From the NCBI RefSeq assembly GCF_006547145.1, contig NZ_CP041244.1, forward strand, positions 6,076,001 to 6,140,000: a stretch of DNA of 64,000 nt. Reading direction: 5' to 3'. The notes under the pieces are model-generated. The model saw only the letters and a program-made list of their open reading frames with translations, made no database searches and had not been told where the DNA came from. Position numbers and translations under genes: made by a program. Of the stretch, positions 48,897 through 57,785 are shown piece after piece; the first letter of the stretch is position 1; the number at the start of each line of letters is the position of its first letter. The stretch is from Actinomadura sp. WMMA1423. Lineage in GTDB: Bacteria; Actinomycetota; Actinomycetes; Streptosporangiales; Streptosporangiaceae.

Positions 48897-49598
48897 GTGG
48901 TCCTTCCCGCTCCCCTCCCCCCGCCCCGCCAGGCGCTCGGCACGCGGCTCCAGCTGAGCGACGAGGCCGCCGCCCGCATCCGCGAACTGATCATGGACGG
49001 GCGGATGCGGCCCGGCGACCATCTGCGGCTGGAACGGCTGGCCATGGAGTTCGGCATCAGCGTCACACCCGTCAGGGAGGCGCTGAAGTCGCTGCGCAGC
49101 GAGGGCTTCGTCGTCCTGGAGCCGAGGCGCGGGTTCGTCGTCGCGCCGCTGTCGAAACGGGACGTCCAGGACCTGTTCTGGGTTCAGGCGGGAATCGCCG
49201 CGGAGCTGACCGTGCGCGCCGCGCCCCGGATCGACGCGGCCGCCCTGCGGCGCCTGGAGGGCCTCCAGCACGCCCTGGCACGCGACAAGGCCGCGCACCG
49301 CCCCGACCTCATGGAGGAGCGCAACCACCTCTTCCACCGGGAGATCAACCTGGCCGCCGACTCGCCGAAGCTCGCCTGGTCGCTCGGCACCGCCGCCCGC
49401 TACGTCCCGCGCGGCCTGTACGGGCGGCTCGCCGACTGGCCGGGCGTCGCCGTCCGCGACCACGGCCGCATCCTGGCGGCGCTCCGGGACGCCGACGCGC
49501 CCACGGCCGGCGAGGAGATGCGCGCCCACATCGTCCGGGCCGGGGAACTGCTGGTCGGCCACCTCGAACGGCGGGGCATGTGGCGCCCGCCACCATGA
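48897..49598 (+). CDS. GntR-family regulator, FCD (FadR-like) type
   Basis: A 233-residue regulator. Winged helix: LSDEAAARIRELIMDGRMRPGDHLRLERLAMEFGISVTPVREALKSLRSEGFVVLEPRRGFVV. The C-terminal helical FCD domain has ERNHLFHREI and VRDHGRILAAL, with His residues that can bind a metal and organic acid ligand. GTG start. The next gene is a TetR regulator 27 bases downstream. No target gene is obvious nearby. Confidence 0.9.
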   Translation: MVLPAPLPPPRQALGTRLQLSDEAAARIRELIMDGRMRPGDHLRLERLAMEFGISVTPVREALKSLRSEGFVVLEPRRGFVVAPLSKRDVQDLFWVQAGIAAELTVRAAPRIDAAALRRLEGLQHALARDKAAHRPDLMEERNHLFHREINLAADSPKLAWSLGTAARYVPRGLYGRLADWPGVAVRDHGRILAALRDADAPTAGEEMRAHIVRAGELLVGHLERRGMWRPPP

Positions 49599-49609
49599 TC
49601 GTCTCCAGT

Positions 49610-49617
49610 CGTTAACG
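49610..49617. promoter_or_regulatory. Short palindrome before the TetR gene
   Basis: CGTTAACG lies nine bases before the ATG of the TetR gene and could be an autoregulatory half of a longer operator. Weak evidence. Confidence 0.35.
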
Positions 49618-49625
49618 TGGAGGGC

Positions 49626-50198
49626 ATGAGCCCGAGGATGAGCGCCGGTGCGCGCCGCGAGCTGGCGGTCCGGGCCGCGATGGCCGAGTTCGCCCACGGC
49701 GGCTACGACGGCACGTCCACCTGGACCATCGCGCGCCGCATCGGGGTCTCCCAGCCCTACATGTTCCGGCTCTTCCCGTCCAAGCACGCGCTCTTCCTCG
49801 CCGCGGCCGAACGCTGCTTCGACGACATCGAGCACCGCCTCGCCGACGCCGCGCGCGGCCTGCGCGGCCCGGACGCCATGGCCGCGATGGAGCGGGCGTA
49901 CTTCAGGCTGCCGCGCGAGGAGCCCGCGCTGCCGCGCCTCCAGCTGGGGATCCACGCCGTCGCCGTCCGGGACGAGGAGATCGCCGCGCTGGGCCGGATC
50001 CGCTGGGCCAGGCTCTGGCGCCTCGTCGGCGACCTGTCCGGCGAGGGACCGGACGCCGTCGCCCGGTTCATGGCGGACGGGCTGCTCGTGAACGTCATGA
50101 CCGCGTTCGGCGCCCCGCCCGGCCCCGACCTGCCCCGCTCGATGGCCGCCTGGTCGGAGGGCCTGCGCGCCAGGGGGCCCGGCCGCCCGGGCACCTGA
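49626..50198 (+). CDS. TetR-family transcriptional regulator
   Basis: A 190-residue regulator with the N-terminal TetR helix-turn-helix: RRELAVRAAMAEFAHGGYDGTSTWTIARRIGVSQPYMFRLFPSKHALFLAA. The ligand domain is poorly conserved as usual. The ATG at 49626 has GGAGG three bases upstream; a GTG at 49617 is less likely. It is convergent with the adenosine deaminase gene. Its target may be distant, since no efflux gene is adjacent. Confidence 0.9.
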   Translation: MSPRMSAGARRELAVRAAMAEFAHGGYDGTSTWTIARRIGVSQPYMFRLFPSKHALFLAAAERCFDDIEHRLADAARGLRGPDAMAAMERAYFRLPREEPALPRLQLGIHAVAVRDEEIAALGRIRWARLWRLVGDLSGEGPDAVARFMADGLLVNVMTAFGAPPGPDLPRSMAAWSEGLRARGPGRPGT

Positions 50199-50235
50199 AC
50201 CGCCGGCCGCGGCCCGACCCCGAACGAGAGGATCG

Positions 50236-51369
50236 CTAGCCGTCGAGCCAGGCGTCGACGCCTGCCAGGAGGCGGGTCCGCACGTCTTCGGGGGCGGCCG
50301 AGCCGCGGATCGACTGCCGGGCCAGCTCGGCCAGCTCGGCGTCGCTGAACGAGTGCGCGGTCCGGGCCAGCTCGTACTGGCGCGCCAGCCGCGAACCGAA
50401 CAGCAGCGGGTCGTCGGCGCCGAGCGCGATCGACGCGCCCGCCTCGAACAGCCGCCGCAGCGGGACGTCCGACGCCGTCGCCGCCACACCGAGCCCCACG
50501 TTCGACGCCGGGCACACCTCCAGCGTCACGCCGCGGTCGACGATCCGCTCCAGCAGCCGCGGGTCCTCCACGGCGCGGACGCCGTGCCCGATCCGGTCGG
50601 CCTCCAGCGTCTCCAGGCACTCCCGGACGCTCGCCGGGCCGAGCAGCTCGCCGCCGTGCGGGGCCGACAGCAGCCCGCCGCGCTTGGCGATCCTGAACGC
50701 GCCCTCGAAGTCGTAGGCGCGGCCCCGCCGCTCGTCGTTGGACAGCCCGAACCCGACGACTCCCTCGCCGGTGTACCGGGTGGCGAGGCGCGCGAGCGTC
50801 TTGGCGTCCAGCGGGTGCCGGGTGCGGTTGGCCGCGATCACCACGCCGATGCCGATGCCGGCCGCCTCCGCCGCATCGCGCGCCGCGTCGAGCACGAGCT
50901 CCACGGTCGGGGTCAGCCCGCCGAACTTCGCCGCGTACCCGCTCGGGTCGACCTGGATCTCCAGCCAGCCGGACCCCTCGGCGGCCTCGTCCTCGGCGGT
51001 CTCGCGCAGCAGCCGCCGCAGGTCGTCAGGGGTCTGCAGGACCGACCGCGCGATGTCGTACAGGCGCTGGAACCGGAACCAGCCGCGCTCGTCGGTCGCC
51101 TGAAGCCGGGGCGGCCAGTCCTCGACGAGGGCGTCGGGCAGGTGGACGCCGTGCAGGCCGGCGAGCTCCACGAGCGTGGAATGGCGCATCGACCCGGTGA
51201 AGTGAAGGTGCAGGTGCGCCTTGGGCAGCAGGGCCACGTCCGGGCGGGCGGGGCCGCGGGCGGGCGCGGGCTCCCGGCGGCCGGTCATGGATCGGTCCGG
51301 TGCGGAGCGGTCCTCGGCCGGACGGGCTGAAACGGTACGGGCCTCCATGACCCAATGTTGCCGGATCAT
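50236..51369 (-). CDS. add: Adenosine deaminase
   Basis: Zinc-dependent hydrolase converting adenosine to inosine. The 377-residue protein has KAHLHLHFTGSM (metal ligands), SAPHGGELLGP with the catalytic Glu, RIGHGVRAVEDP, VTLEVCPASNVGLG, and LGADDPLLFGS, in the order of the ADA family. The ATG at 51369 is chosen because GAGGAGG lies just upstream, though the spacing is short; in-frame ATGs at 51348 and 51288 would give the more usual length. Purine salvage role. Confidence 0.92.
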   Translation of the reverse strand: MIRQHWVMEARTVSARPAEDRSAPDRSMTGRREPAPARGPARPDVALLPKAHLHLHFTGSMRHSTLVELAGLHGVHLPDALVEDWPPRLQATDERGWFRFQRLYDIARSVLQTPDDLRRLLRETAEDEAAEGSGWLEIQVDPSGYAAKFGGLTPTVELVLDAARDAAEAAGIGIGVVIAANRTRHPLDAKTLARLATRYTGEGVVGFGLSNDERRGRAYDFEGAFRIAKRGGLLSAPHGGELLGPASVRECLETLEADRIGHGVRAVEDPRLLERIVDRGVTLEVCPASNVGLGVAATASDVPLRRLFEAGASIALGADDPLLFGSRLARQYELARTAHSFSDAELAELARQSIRGSAAPEDVRTRLLAGVDAWLDG

Positions 51370-51571
51370 CGTCCTCCTCGAACGCCCGCCCCGGCAGGAT
51401 CACCACACCGGACTACCTCGCATGACACGCGACGGCCATCGCGCCCATGGGCATCCCCGAAAAAACTTTGGAATCGCGTGCAACCCTCTTCCGGCACCGT
51501 GCGTATACGAGGGGCGCCAGAGAGAGACAGGCACCCCCCGGAGCAAGACCCCCGCCAGAAAGGGATAAACG

Positions 51572-52537
51572 ATGATCACGCTGAAGGCCGCCTTGATCGC
51601 AGCGTCCGCCATCGGGACCGTTGCCGTGGGCGGCGGCGCGACGTGGGCCATGACCGGCTCCCACCACGAGGCCGGCCTCCAGTCGCACGGTTCCAAGGTC
51701 CCCGCCGTCGAGCGCAAGGTGCAGGACGCCGCGCCCAAGAACGTCGCGCCGACGTGCCTGCCCGCGAAGCCCGGTCTGCCCAAGGCCCCGGCCGACGGTG
51801 CGAAGAAGCAGGTCGAGCAGCACCTCAAGCAGCACCCCGTCACCAAGAACCTGCCGCAGGGGCAGCTGCCCAAGGCGGGCGTCCCGACCGACCTCCCGAC
51901 CACCGGGGTCCCCGGCGTGAAGGCCCCGGACGGCAAGAACCTCCCGAACGTCCCGGCGAAGCCCGGCGTTCCGGCCGTCCCCGGCGTTCCGGCCAAGCCC
52001 GGCGTCCCGGCGAACCTGCCCACCTGCGTGCCGTCCACCGGCAACCTGCCCGGCGGCGTTCCGGCCAAGCCGAAGACGAGCGTGCCCGGCACGCCCGCCA
52101 AGCCGGCGCTGCCCGCGCTGCCCAAGCTCGACTGCAGCTCCCTGCGGCCCGCCGTGAAGGTCGGCGGCACCGTCGAGAAGACCGTCATCACGACCAAGGG
52201 CCTGCGCTACGTGTCGGCGGTCCCCGGCTCGACCGAGCTGCGCAAGAAGCAGGTCTGCGCCGTCACGCAGAAGTGGACCGGCAAGGCCGGCCAGTGGCTG
52301 ACCGTGGAGACGCTGAAGACCCGCGCCGGCATGACGCAGGAGCAGCTGCGCCAGGCCCTCGGCCTGCCCGAGGGCGGCACCCCGCTGACCGTCGCCGGAG
52401 TGGCCGCCTGGCAGAGCCCGAACGGCGACGGCGTGCTGCTGTTCGACCCGAACGGCACCTCGCTGCTCGTCAACGGCAGCCCCGTCGTGTCCGGCGGGCT
52501 GAAGGACGTGGCCGCCGCCCTGCACAAGACCGGCTGA
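51572..52537 (+). CDS. Secreted or membrane-anchored Pro-rich repeat protein
   Basis: A 321-residue protein with an N-terminal signal/anchor (LKAALIAASAIGTVAVGGGATWAM), then about 90 residues of Pro-rich repeats of the type PAKPGVPAVPGVPAKPGVPA, and a C-terminal domain of about 130 residues with CSSLRPAVKVGGTVEKTV and WTGKAGQWLTVETL. Six Cys residues could make disulphides. It is probably exported, with the repeats spanning the wall. No enzymatic motif. It lies upstream of a SigE-family sigma gene on the same strand. Confidence 0.8.
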   Translation: MITLKAALIAASAIGTVAVGGGATWAMTGSHHEAGLQSHGSKVPAVERKVQDAAPKNVAPTCLPAKPGLPKAPADGAKKQVEQHLKQHPVTKNLPQGQLPKAGVPTDLPTTGVPGVKAPDGKNLPNVPAKPGVPAVPGVPAKPGVPANLPTCVPSTGNLPGGVPAKPKTSVPGTPAKPALPALPKLDCSSLRPAVKVGGTVEKTVITTKGLRYVSAVPGSTELRKKQVCAVTQKWTGKAGQWLTVETLKTRAGMTQEQLRQALGLPEGGTPLTVAGVAAWQSPNGDGVLLFDPNGTSLLVNGSPVVSGGLKDVAAALHKTG

Positions 52538-52676
52538 CACCGGCCAGGAACGGCGACACCAGCAACACCGCAGTACCAGCAACACAACACAGACGAGGAG
52601 TGGGCGGCCCAGGCGCGGGGCCGCCCGCTCCCGGCCAGACAAACTGCCGGAACCGCTCTAGCCGGGACGGAGCACT

Positions 52677-53186
52677 GTGGGGCGTCGAGACGACGAGTCG
52701 TTCGTGGAGTTCGTGGCGGCACGCGGCGATGCCCTGCTGCGCACCGCCGCACTGATGTGCGGGGCTCGGCAGGACGCCGAGGACATCCTGCAGACCGCGC
52801 TTGAAAAGGCCTACCGACACTGGGGACGGCTGGAGGCCGACAGCGATCCCGAGCCCTACGTCCGCCGGATCCTGGTCAACCTCGTGATCAGCCGGTCCCG
52901 GCGGTGGAAGGTGCTCCGGGAGATCCACATGGCGAGGCTCCCGGAGACGCCGGCCGCCTCGCCCAACCACTCCGTCGAACTGAGGGGAACCCTGATGGAG
53001 GAGCTGCGCAAGCTCGGTCCGCGGCAGCGCGCGGTCCTGGTCCTGCGCTTCTGGGAGGACCTGTCGGAGGCGGAGACGGCACAGGCTCTCGGCTGTTCGG
53101 TCGGAACGGTCAAGAGCCAGGCGTCCCGGGGGCTCGCCAGGCTCCGGGAACGCCTCGACCGGAACCTGGCGCCACTGGGGAGATGA
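52677..53186 (+). CDS. SigE-family RNA polymerase sigma factor
   Basis: A 169-residue ECF sigma factor of the actinobacterial SigE family: FVEFVAARGDALLRTAALMCGARQDAEDILQTALEKAYRHW, then PYVRRILVNLVISRSRR, and region 4 LGPRQRAVLVLRFWEDLSEAETAQALGCSVGTVKSQASRGLARLRE. GTG start. The following gene begins three bases after its stop and encodes a one-helix membrane protein, the normal partner position for an anti-sigma factor. Confidence 0.93.
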   Translation: MGRRDDESFVEFVAARGDALLRTAALMCGARQDAEDILQTALEKAYRHWGRLEADSDPEPYVRRILVNLVISRSRRWKVLREIHMARLPETPAASPNHSVELRGTLMEELRKLGPRQRAVLVLRFWEDLSEAETAQALGCSVGTVKSQASRGLARLRERLDRNLAPLGR

Positions 53187-53189
53187 GCG

Positions 53190-53942
53190 ATGGATCTGGA
53201 GAGTGAACTGCGGAAGGCCATGGCCGAGCAGGTGGCCGGGGCGACCGCGTCACAGTCGCTCGTCGCCGACGTCAAGCGGCGCCACCGCCGCCGCAAGGCC
53301 CGCATCCACGCGGCCGGCGGCGTCGCGGCCGCCTCGGTCGCGGCCCTGGCCCTCGTACCCACCTATCAGTCGTTCCGGGCCACACCCGCCGGGAACTCCG
53401 AGACGGCCCGTCCCAGCAACAGCGTCTCGGCGTTCCGGCTGCCGGAGCGACCTCCCGCCCCGGGCGTCCCCGCGTCCCCGTCTCCCGAGGGGACGCCCGA
53501 GGCGGGAGCCTCTCGCAAGCCGCAACCGCGCGGCTCGTCCGGCGACGGGCACGCCCCGTCCAGGCCGGGGGTGCCCGGCGCCGTCGGCAGGCTGCCGCAG
53601 TGGATCACCTATCTGCCGGGCGGCCTGACCTCCACCGGCCCGTGCGAGGTCTCCGGGAGCGGCGGACGCGAGACCACGACGTGCTCGTGGCGCGGGAGCG
53701 GCGGCTGGGTGGAGGTCGCGCTCGTGAAGGGCGGCGGGCTGACCGGCCCGCAGGACCTGATGCGCGCCCCCGGCGTCCCCGGCCACACGTCCGTCCACGG
53801 GACTCCTGCGCTCACCGGCGACCGCCCCGACTCGGCGCGGCAGATCTCCTGGATCGCGCGGCCCGGCGTCGGCGTCACCGTGACCGCCGCCGGAACGGCC
53901 AAGGACCGGCTCATGCGCATCGCCGAGGGCGTGCGCCCCTGA
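53190..53942 (+). CDS. Membrane-anchored partner of the SigE-family sigma factor
   Basis: A 250-residue protein: about 45 cytoplasmic residues with a basic end (VKRRHRRRKARIH), one membrane helix (AAGGVAAASVAALALVPTY), a Pro/Ser linker, and an extracytoplasmic domain with CEVSGSGGRETTTCSWRGSGGWVEVALVKGG. It is likely an anti-sigma or sensor protein for the preceding sigma factor, judged from operon position and topology; no zinc-anti-sigma motif is seen. Confidence 0.8.
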   Translation: MDLESELRKAMAEQVAGATASQSLVADVKRRHRRRKARIHAAGGVAAASVAALALVPTYQSFRATPAGNSETARPSNSVSAFRLPERPPAPGVPASPSPEGTPEAGASRKPQPRGSSGDGHAPSRPGVPGAVGRLPQWITYLPGGLTSTGPCEVSGSGGRETTTCSWRGSGGWVEVALVKGGGLTGPQDLMRAPGVPGHTSVHGTPALTGDRPDSARQISWIARPGVGVTVTAAGTAKDRLMRIAEGVRP

Positions 53943-54043
53943 GACCCCGTTCGGCGGGACGTCCCGCGGCGGAGAGGGGCCGCGTGCGGGACGTCCCGCC
54001 GGACATCCGGGGGACGGGCCCGGCGGAGGCCCGTCCCGCATGG

Positions 54044-54078
54044 AACCGGCCCCGGGATCTGTGCACCCGGGGCCGGTT
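54044..54078. terminator. Bidirectional terminator
   Basis: AACCGGCCCCGGG and CCCGGGGCCGGTT, a perfect 13-base stem between two convergent genes; a second hairpin (GACGGGCC/GGCCCGTC) lies just to its left. Confidence 0.82.
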
Positions 54079-54092
54079 TCGTGTCGATCGGG

Positions 54093-55304
54093 TCAGCTCG
54101 CCTCGGAGAGCAGCTTCGCGACGCGCGAGACGCCCTCGACGAGGTCGTCGTCGCCCAGCGCGTACGAGAGGCGGAAGTAGCCCGGCGTGCCGAACGCCTC
54201 GCCCGGCACCAGCGCGACCTCGGCCTCCTCCAGGATCAGCGACGCCAGCTCCACCGACGTCTCCGGACGCCTGCCGCGCAGCTGCTTGCCGAGCAGCGCC
54301 TTGACCGAGGGGTAGGCGTAGAACGCGCCCTCCGGCTCGGGGCACACCACGCCCGGGATCTCGTTCAGCATCCGCACGATCGTGTGCCGGCGCCGGTCGA
54401 ACGCCTTGCGCATCTCCGCGACCGCCGACAGGTCGCCGGTCACCGCGGCGAGGGCGGCGGCCTGGGAGACGTTGGCCACGTTGGACGTCGCGTGCGACTG
54501 CAGGTTCTGCGCGGCCTTCACCACGTCCGCCGGGCCGATCAGCCAGCCCACCCGCCAGCCGGTCATCGCGTAGGTCTTCGCCACCCCGTTCAGGACGAGC
54601 GTCCGGTCGGCCAGCTCCGGCACCACCACGGGCATCGAGTGGAACTCGGCGTCCCCGTAGACGAGGTGCTCGTAGATCTCGTCGGTGACGACCCACAGGC
54701 CGTGCTCGTCGGCCCAGCGGCCGATCGCCTCGATCTCGTCCCGCGTGTAGACCGCGCCCGTCGGGTTGGACGGCGACACGAACAGCAGCACCTTCGTCCG
54801 GTCGGTGCGCGCGGCCTCCAGCTGCTCGACGCCCACCTTGTAGCCGGTGGTCTCGTCGGCGACGACGTCCACGGGGACCCCGCCCGCCAGCTTGATCGAC
54901 TCGGGGTAGGTCGTCCAGTACGGCGTCGGGACGATCACCTCGTCGCCCGGGTCGAGCAGCGCCGCGAACGCCTCGTACACCGCCTGCTTGCCGCCGTTGG
55001 TCACGAGCACCTGCGACGCCTCGACCCGGTACCCCGAGTCGCGCTCGGTCTTCTCGGCGATCGCGGCGCGCAGCTCGGGCAGCCCGCCCGCGGGCGTGTA
55101 CTTGTGGAAGCGCGGCACCCGGCACGCGGTCACCGCGGCCTCGACGATGTAGTCGGGCGTGGGGAAGTCGGGCTCGCCCGCGCCGAACCCGATGACCGGG
55201 CGGCCCGCCGCCTTCAGCGCCTTGGCCTTGGCGTCGACGGCCAGCGTGGCGGACTCGGATATCGCGGCGATGCGCTTGGAGATGCGAGGACGGTCGATGC
55301 TCAT
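54093..55304 (-). CDS. aspC: PLP-dependent aminotransferase, aspartate type
   Basis: A 403-residue class I aminotransferase. Signatures are VIGFGAGEPDFPTPDYIVEAA, the cofactor Asp/Tyr region VVTDEIYEHLVYG, the Schiff-base Lys in LVLNGVAKTYAMTGWRVGW, and FRLSYALGDDDLVEGV with the substrate-binding Arg. Length and motifs fit bacterial aspartate aminotransferase of subgroup Ib. It interconverts aspartate and oxaloacetate; broader specificity is possible. In actinobacteria it commonly lies before the tRNA-Trp-secE-nusG block, as here, on the opposite strand. Confidence 0.94.
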   Translation of the reverse strand: MSIDRPRISKRIAAISESATLAVDAKAKALKAAGRPVIGFGAGEPDFPTPDYIVEAAVTACRVPRFHKYTPAGGLPELRAAIAEKTERDSGYRVEASQVLVTNGGKQAVYEAFAALLDPGDEVIVPTPYWTTYPESIKLAGGVPVDVVADETTGYKVGVEQLEAARTDRTKVLLFVSPSNPTGAVYTRDEIEAIGRWADEHGLWVVTDEIYEHLVYGDAEFHSMPVVVPELADRTLVLNGVAKTYAMTGWRVGWLIGPADVVKAAQNLQSHATSNVANVSQAAALAAVTGDLSAVAEMRKAFDRRRHTIVRMLNEIPGVVCPEPEGAFYAYPSVKALLGKQLRGRRPETSVELASLILEEAEVALVPGEAFGTPGYFRLSYALGDDDLVEGVSRVAKLLSEAS

Positions 55305-55560
55305 GCCCCTATCGTTACAGACGGCCCCCCGGGACCCGCAGCCATATATCCGAGCCGGTCGGACGGGTCGCCGCCGCGGCTCGCGGCGATCCGCCGGGAT
55401 ATCCGGTTCGACGCGGGCCCCTCCGGCACGTAGACTCCTCCTCCAAGTGACGTGTCACCGGTATACGCGCCTGTCCGCACGCGGGCATCGATGAGGCCGT
55501 AAGCTGGGACCCGGCACCGCCCGATCCCACGGTCGGGTTTCTCCTTAGCCGGAGAAGTGA

Positions 55561-55633
55561 AGGGCAGTGGCTCAATTGGTAGAGCTCCGGTCTCCAAAAC
55601 CGGCGGTTGGGGGTTCGAGTCCCTCCTGCCCTG
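55561..55633 (+). tRNA. tRNA-Trp (CCA)
   Basis: 73 bases; acceptor AGGGCAG/CTGCCCT, anticodon stem CCGGT/ACCGG with loop CTCCAAA giving anticodon CCA, T-loop GGTTCGAGTCC. Position before secE is the typical actinobacterial arrangement. Confidence 0.96.
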
Positions 55634-55756
55634 CGAGGTGCGGTGCGCGCACCCGTCCCCGGCCGCGCCATGGCGTCGCCGTGGCACTCCGCGGCACGGG
55701 ACCGCGCGGCAACCACAGGGTGGTTGGATCACGACCTATGAGGTGAACGGCGGCAA

Positions 55757-56011
55757 ATGGCGACTGAGACTCGCGACGAGCCCGAGGCCAAGGACGAGGG
55801 CAAGGGCAAGAAGAAGTCCCCTTCCAGGCGGACCTCGCCCGCGCTGTTCGTGCGCCAGATCATCGCCGAGCTGCGCAAGGTCATCTGGCCGACGCGGCGG
55901 GAGCTGATCACGTACACGACCGTCTCGCTGATGTTCGTGCTCGTCATGGTCGCGATCGTCTCCGGTATCGACTACGGGCTGCAGAAGGGGATCTACGAGA
56001 TCTTCGGCTGA
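55757..56011 (+). CDS. secE: Preprotein translocase subunit SecE
   Basis: 84 residues: a charged N-terminal region, then the conserved amphipathic FVRQIIAELRKVIWPTRRELITYT and one membrane helix (VSLMFVLVMVAIVSGIDYGL). SecE clamps the SecY channel. It is followed by nusG 74 bases on, the conserved order. Confidence 0.96.
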   Translation: MATETRDEPEAKDEGKGKKKSPSRRTSPALFVRQIIAELRKVIWPTRRELITYTTVSLMFVLVMVAIVSGIDYGLQKGIYEIFG

Positions 56012-56085
56012 CGCCGCCCGGGCCGGGGCCGGGCCCCGCCGCACCTTCGCAAGTCCATCACCGCAGACCGAGAGAAGAGTCCACC

Positions 56086-56958
56086 GTGTCCGAGTCCTCA
56101 CAGCCCTACGACGAGGCCGTTGAAGAGGCCCAGTCTGCTGCGGCTGCTGCGGCAGACCAGGCGGGAGCCGCCGACGAGACGGCCGAGGCGGTCGTCTCCG
56201 CCGGCGACGCCGAGCCGGCGGACACGAAGCTCGAGGACGAGGAGGCCCCCGCGCCGGACGCGGCCGAGGGCGCCGCCGAGCTCGCCGAGGCCGTCGAGGG
56301 CGAGGAGCCGGCCGAGTCCGCCGAGGGCGAGGAGGCCGGTGAGGAAGAGGCCGCCGCGCCGCCGGTCGACCCGTACGCCGAGTTCAAGATGCAGCTCCGC
56401 CTCCAGCCGGGCGACTGGTACGTCGTGCACTCCTACGCGGGCTACGAGAACCGGGTCAAGACCAACATCGAGACCCGCACGCAGACCCTCAACATGGAGG
56501 ACTACATCTTCCAGATCGAGGTCCCGCAGCACGAGGTGACCGAGATCAAGGGCGGCAAGCGCCAGAAGGTCAACGAGAAGGTCCTGCCGGGCTACATCCT
56601 CGTCCGCATGGAGCTCACCGACGAGTCGTGGGCCGCGGTCCGCAACACGCCGGGCGTCACCGGGTTCGTCGGCCTGCTGAACAAGCCGTCCCCGCTCAGC
56701 CTGGACGAGGTCGCCAACCTGCTGGCCCCCGAGCCGGAGGAGGGCGTCGCCAAGGCCGCCAAGGAGCAGGCCAAGGCCCCCGCCACCGTCGACTACGAGG
56801 TCGGCGAGTCGGTCACCGTCATGGACGGCCCGTTCGCCACCCTCCCCGCCACCGTCAACGAGATCAACGCCGAGCAGCAGAAGCTCAAGGTGCTGGTCTC
56901 CATCTTCGGTCGCGAGACCCCGGTCGAGCTCTCCTTCAACCAGGTCTCCAAGATCTGA
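56086..56958 (+). CDS. nusG: Transcription termination/antitermination factor NusG
   Basis: A 290-residue NusG with a long acidic N-terminal extension (about 95 residues of Ala/Glu/Asp), as in other actinobacteria. The NGN domain follows, with GDWYVVHSYAGYENRVKTNIE and KVLPGYILVRMELTDESW, then the KOW domain with VGESVTVMDGPFATLPATVNEIN and VSIFGRETPVELSFNQV. It couples RNA polymerase to Rho and ribosomes. GTG start at 56086. The next gene, rplK, is 334 bases away across a hairpin-rich leader. Confidence 0.95.
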   Translation: MSESSQPYDEAVEEAQSAAAAAADQAGAADETAEAVVSAGDAEPADTKLEDEEAPAPDAAEGAAELAEAVEGEEPAESAEGEEAGEEEAAAPPVDPYAEFKMQLRLQPGDWYVVHSYAGYENRVKTNIETRTQTLNMEDYIFQIEVPQHEVTEIKGGKRQKVNEKVLPGYILVRMELTDESWAAVRNTPGVTGFVGLLNKPSPLSLDEVANLLAPEPEEGVAKAAKEQAKAPATVDYEVGESVTVMDGPFATLPATVNEINAEQQKLKVLVSIFGRETPVELSFNQVSKI

Positions 56959-57292
56959 CCCGCCTTCACGGGCGAGTCGGCCTTCCGAGCCCCGAACCCG
57001 CCTCCCGGTCGGCCCGGGCCGCTCCGGTCAGGCCGTATCCTTGACAGGTCGTCCTCGCTCCGGCGAGGACGGGTTCGGGTTCCCGGCCTCCGCTCTTGGA
57101 GGGACGGGCACCGTACTGCCCCGCTTCAGCGGGGATGACCCCATCGCCGCACTCGTCAGGGTGCGACCTGCTCCCCGCGTCCGCGGGGCCGGGGGTCGGC
57201 CAAGGTCCCAACACGGCGGTCTAGTTCCGCCCGCCGTGTTGCCCGGTATCCGGGAGTCGGGACCACAGTGAAACGGAACACGAGGGAGAGGC
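56959..57292 (+). promoter_or_regulatory. Hairpin-rich nusG-rplK spacer and rplK leader
   Basis: Five stem-loops are visible: GTCCTCGC/GCGAGGAC (57051-57070), CCTCC/GGAGG (57087-57102), CCCCGC/GCGGGG (57119-57134), CCCCGCG/CGCGGGG (57173-57188) and AACACGGCGG/CCGCCGTGTT (57210-57240). None has a T run. They suggest an rplK promoter region with a structured leader. No gene. Confidence 0.5.
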
Positions 57293-57724
57293 ATGCCTCC
57301 CAAGAGGAAGAAGATCGCCGCGCTCGTCAAGGTCCAGCTCCAGGCCGGACAGGCGACCCCGGCGCCGCCGGTCGGTACCGCGCTCGGTCCGCACGGCGTC
57401 AACATCATGGACTTCTGCAAGCAGTACAACGCTGCCACGGAGTCCCAGCGCGGCAACGTCATCCCCGTAGAGATCACCATCTACGAGGACCGGTCGTTCA
57501 CCTTCGTCACCAAGACCCCGCCGGCCGCGCAGCTCATCCTGAAGGCCGCGGGCGTGGAGAAGGGCAGCGGCGAGCCGCACAAGACCAAGGTCGGCTCGGT
57601 CACCCGCGACCAGGTCCGCGAGATCGCCACGACCAAGATGCCCGACCTCAACGCCAAGGACCTCGACGCCGCGGAGAAGATCGTCGCCGGCACCGCGCGG
57701 TCGATGGGCATCGAGGTCAAGTAA
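57293..57724 (+). CDS. rplK: 50S ribosomal protein L11
   Basis: 143 residues, starting MPPKRKKIAALVKVQLQAGQ, with the L11 signature APPVGTALGPHGVNIMDFCKQYNA and C-terminal KMPDLNAKDLDAAEKIVAGTARSMGI. It binds 23S rRNA at the GTPase centre, the target of thiostrepton. GAGGGAG lies before the ATG. rplA follows 61 bases later, the usual rplKA unit. Confidence 0.98.
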   Translation: MPPKRKKIAALVKVQLQAGQATPAPPVGTALGPHGVNIMDFCKQYNAATESQRGNVIPVEITIYEDRSFTFVTKTPPAAQLILKAAGVEKGSGEPHKTKVGSVTRDQVREIATTKMPDLNAKDLDAAEKIVAGTARSMGIEVK

Positions 57725-57785
57725 GCCACCCCAGTGGGAGGGCCCGCGCCGGCCCCTACCACGAGTTCCATTTGGAGGAACGCAC

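Noticed and set aside
57048..57190. Possible small type I-E-like CRISPR array in the nusG-rplK spacer
   Set aside because: The stems look like actinobacterial CRISPR repeats, but start-to-start spacing varies (about 68 and 54), the flanking bases are not conserved, and there are no cas genes in the window.
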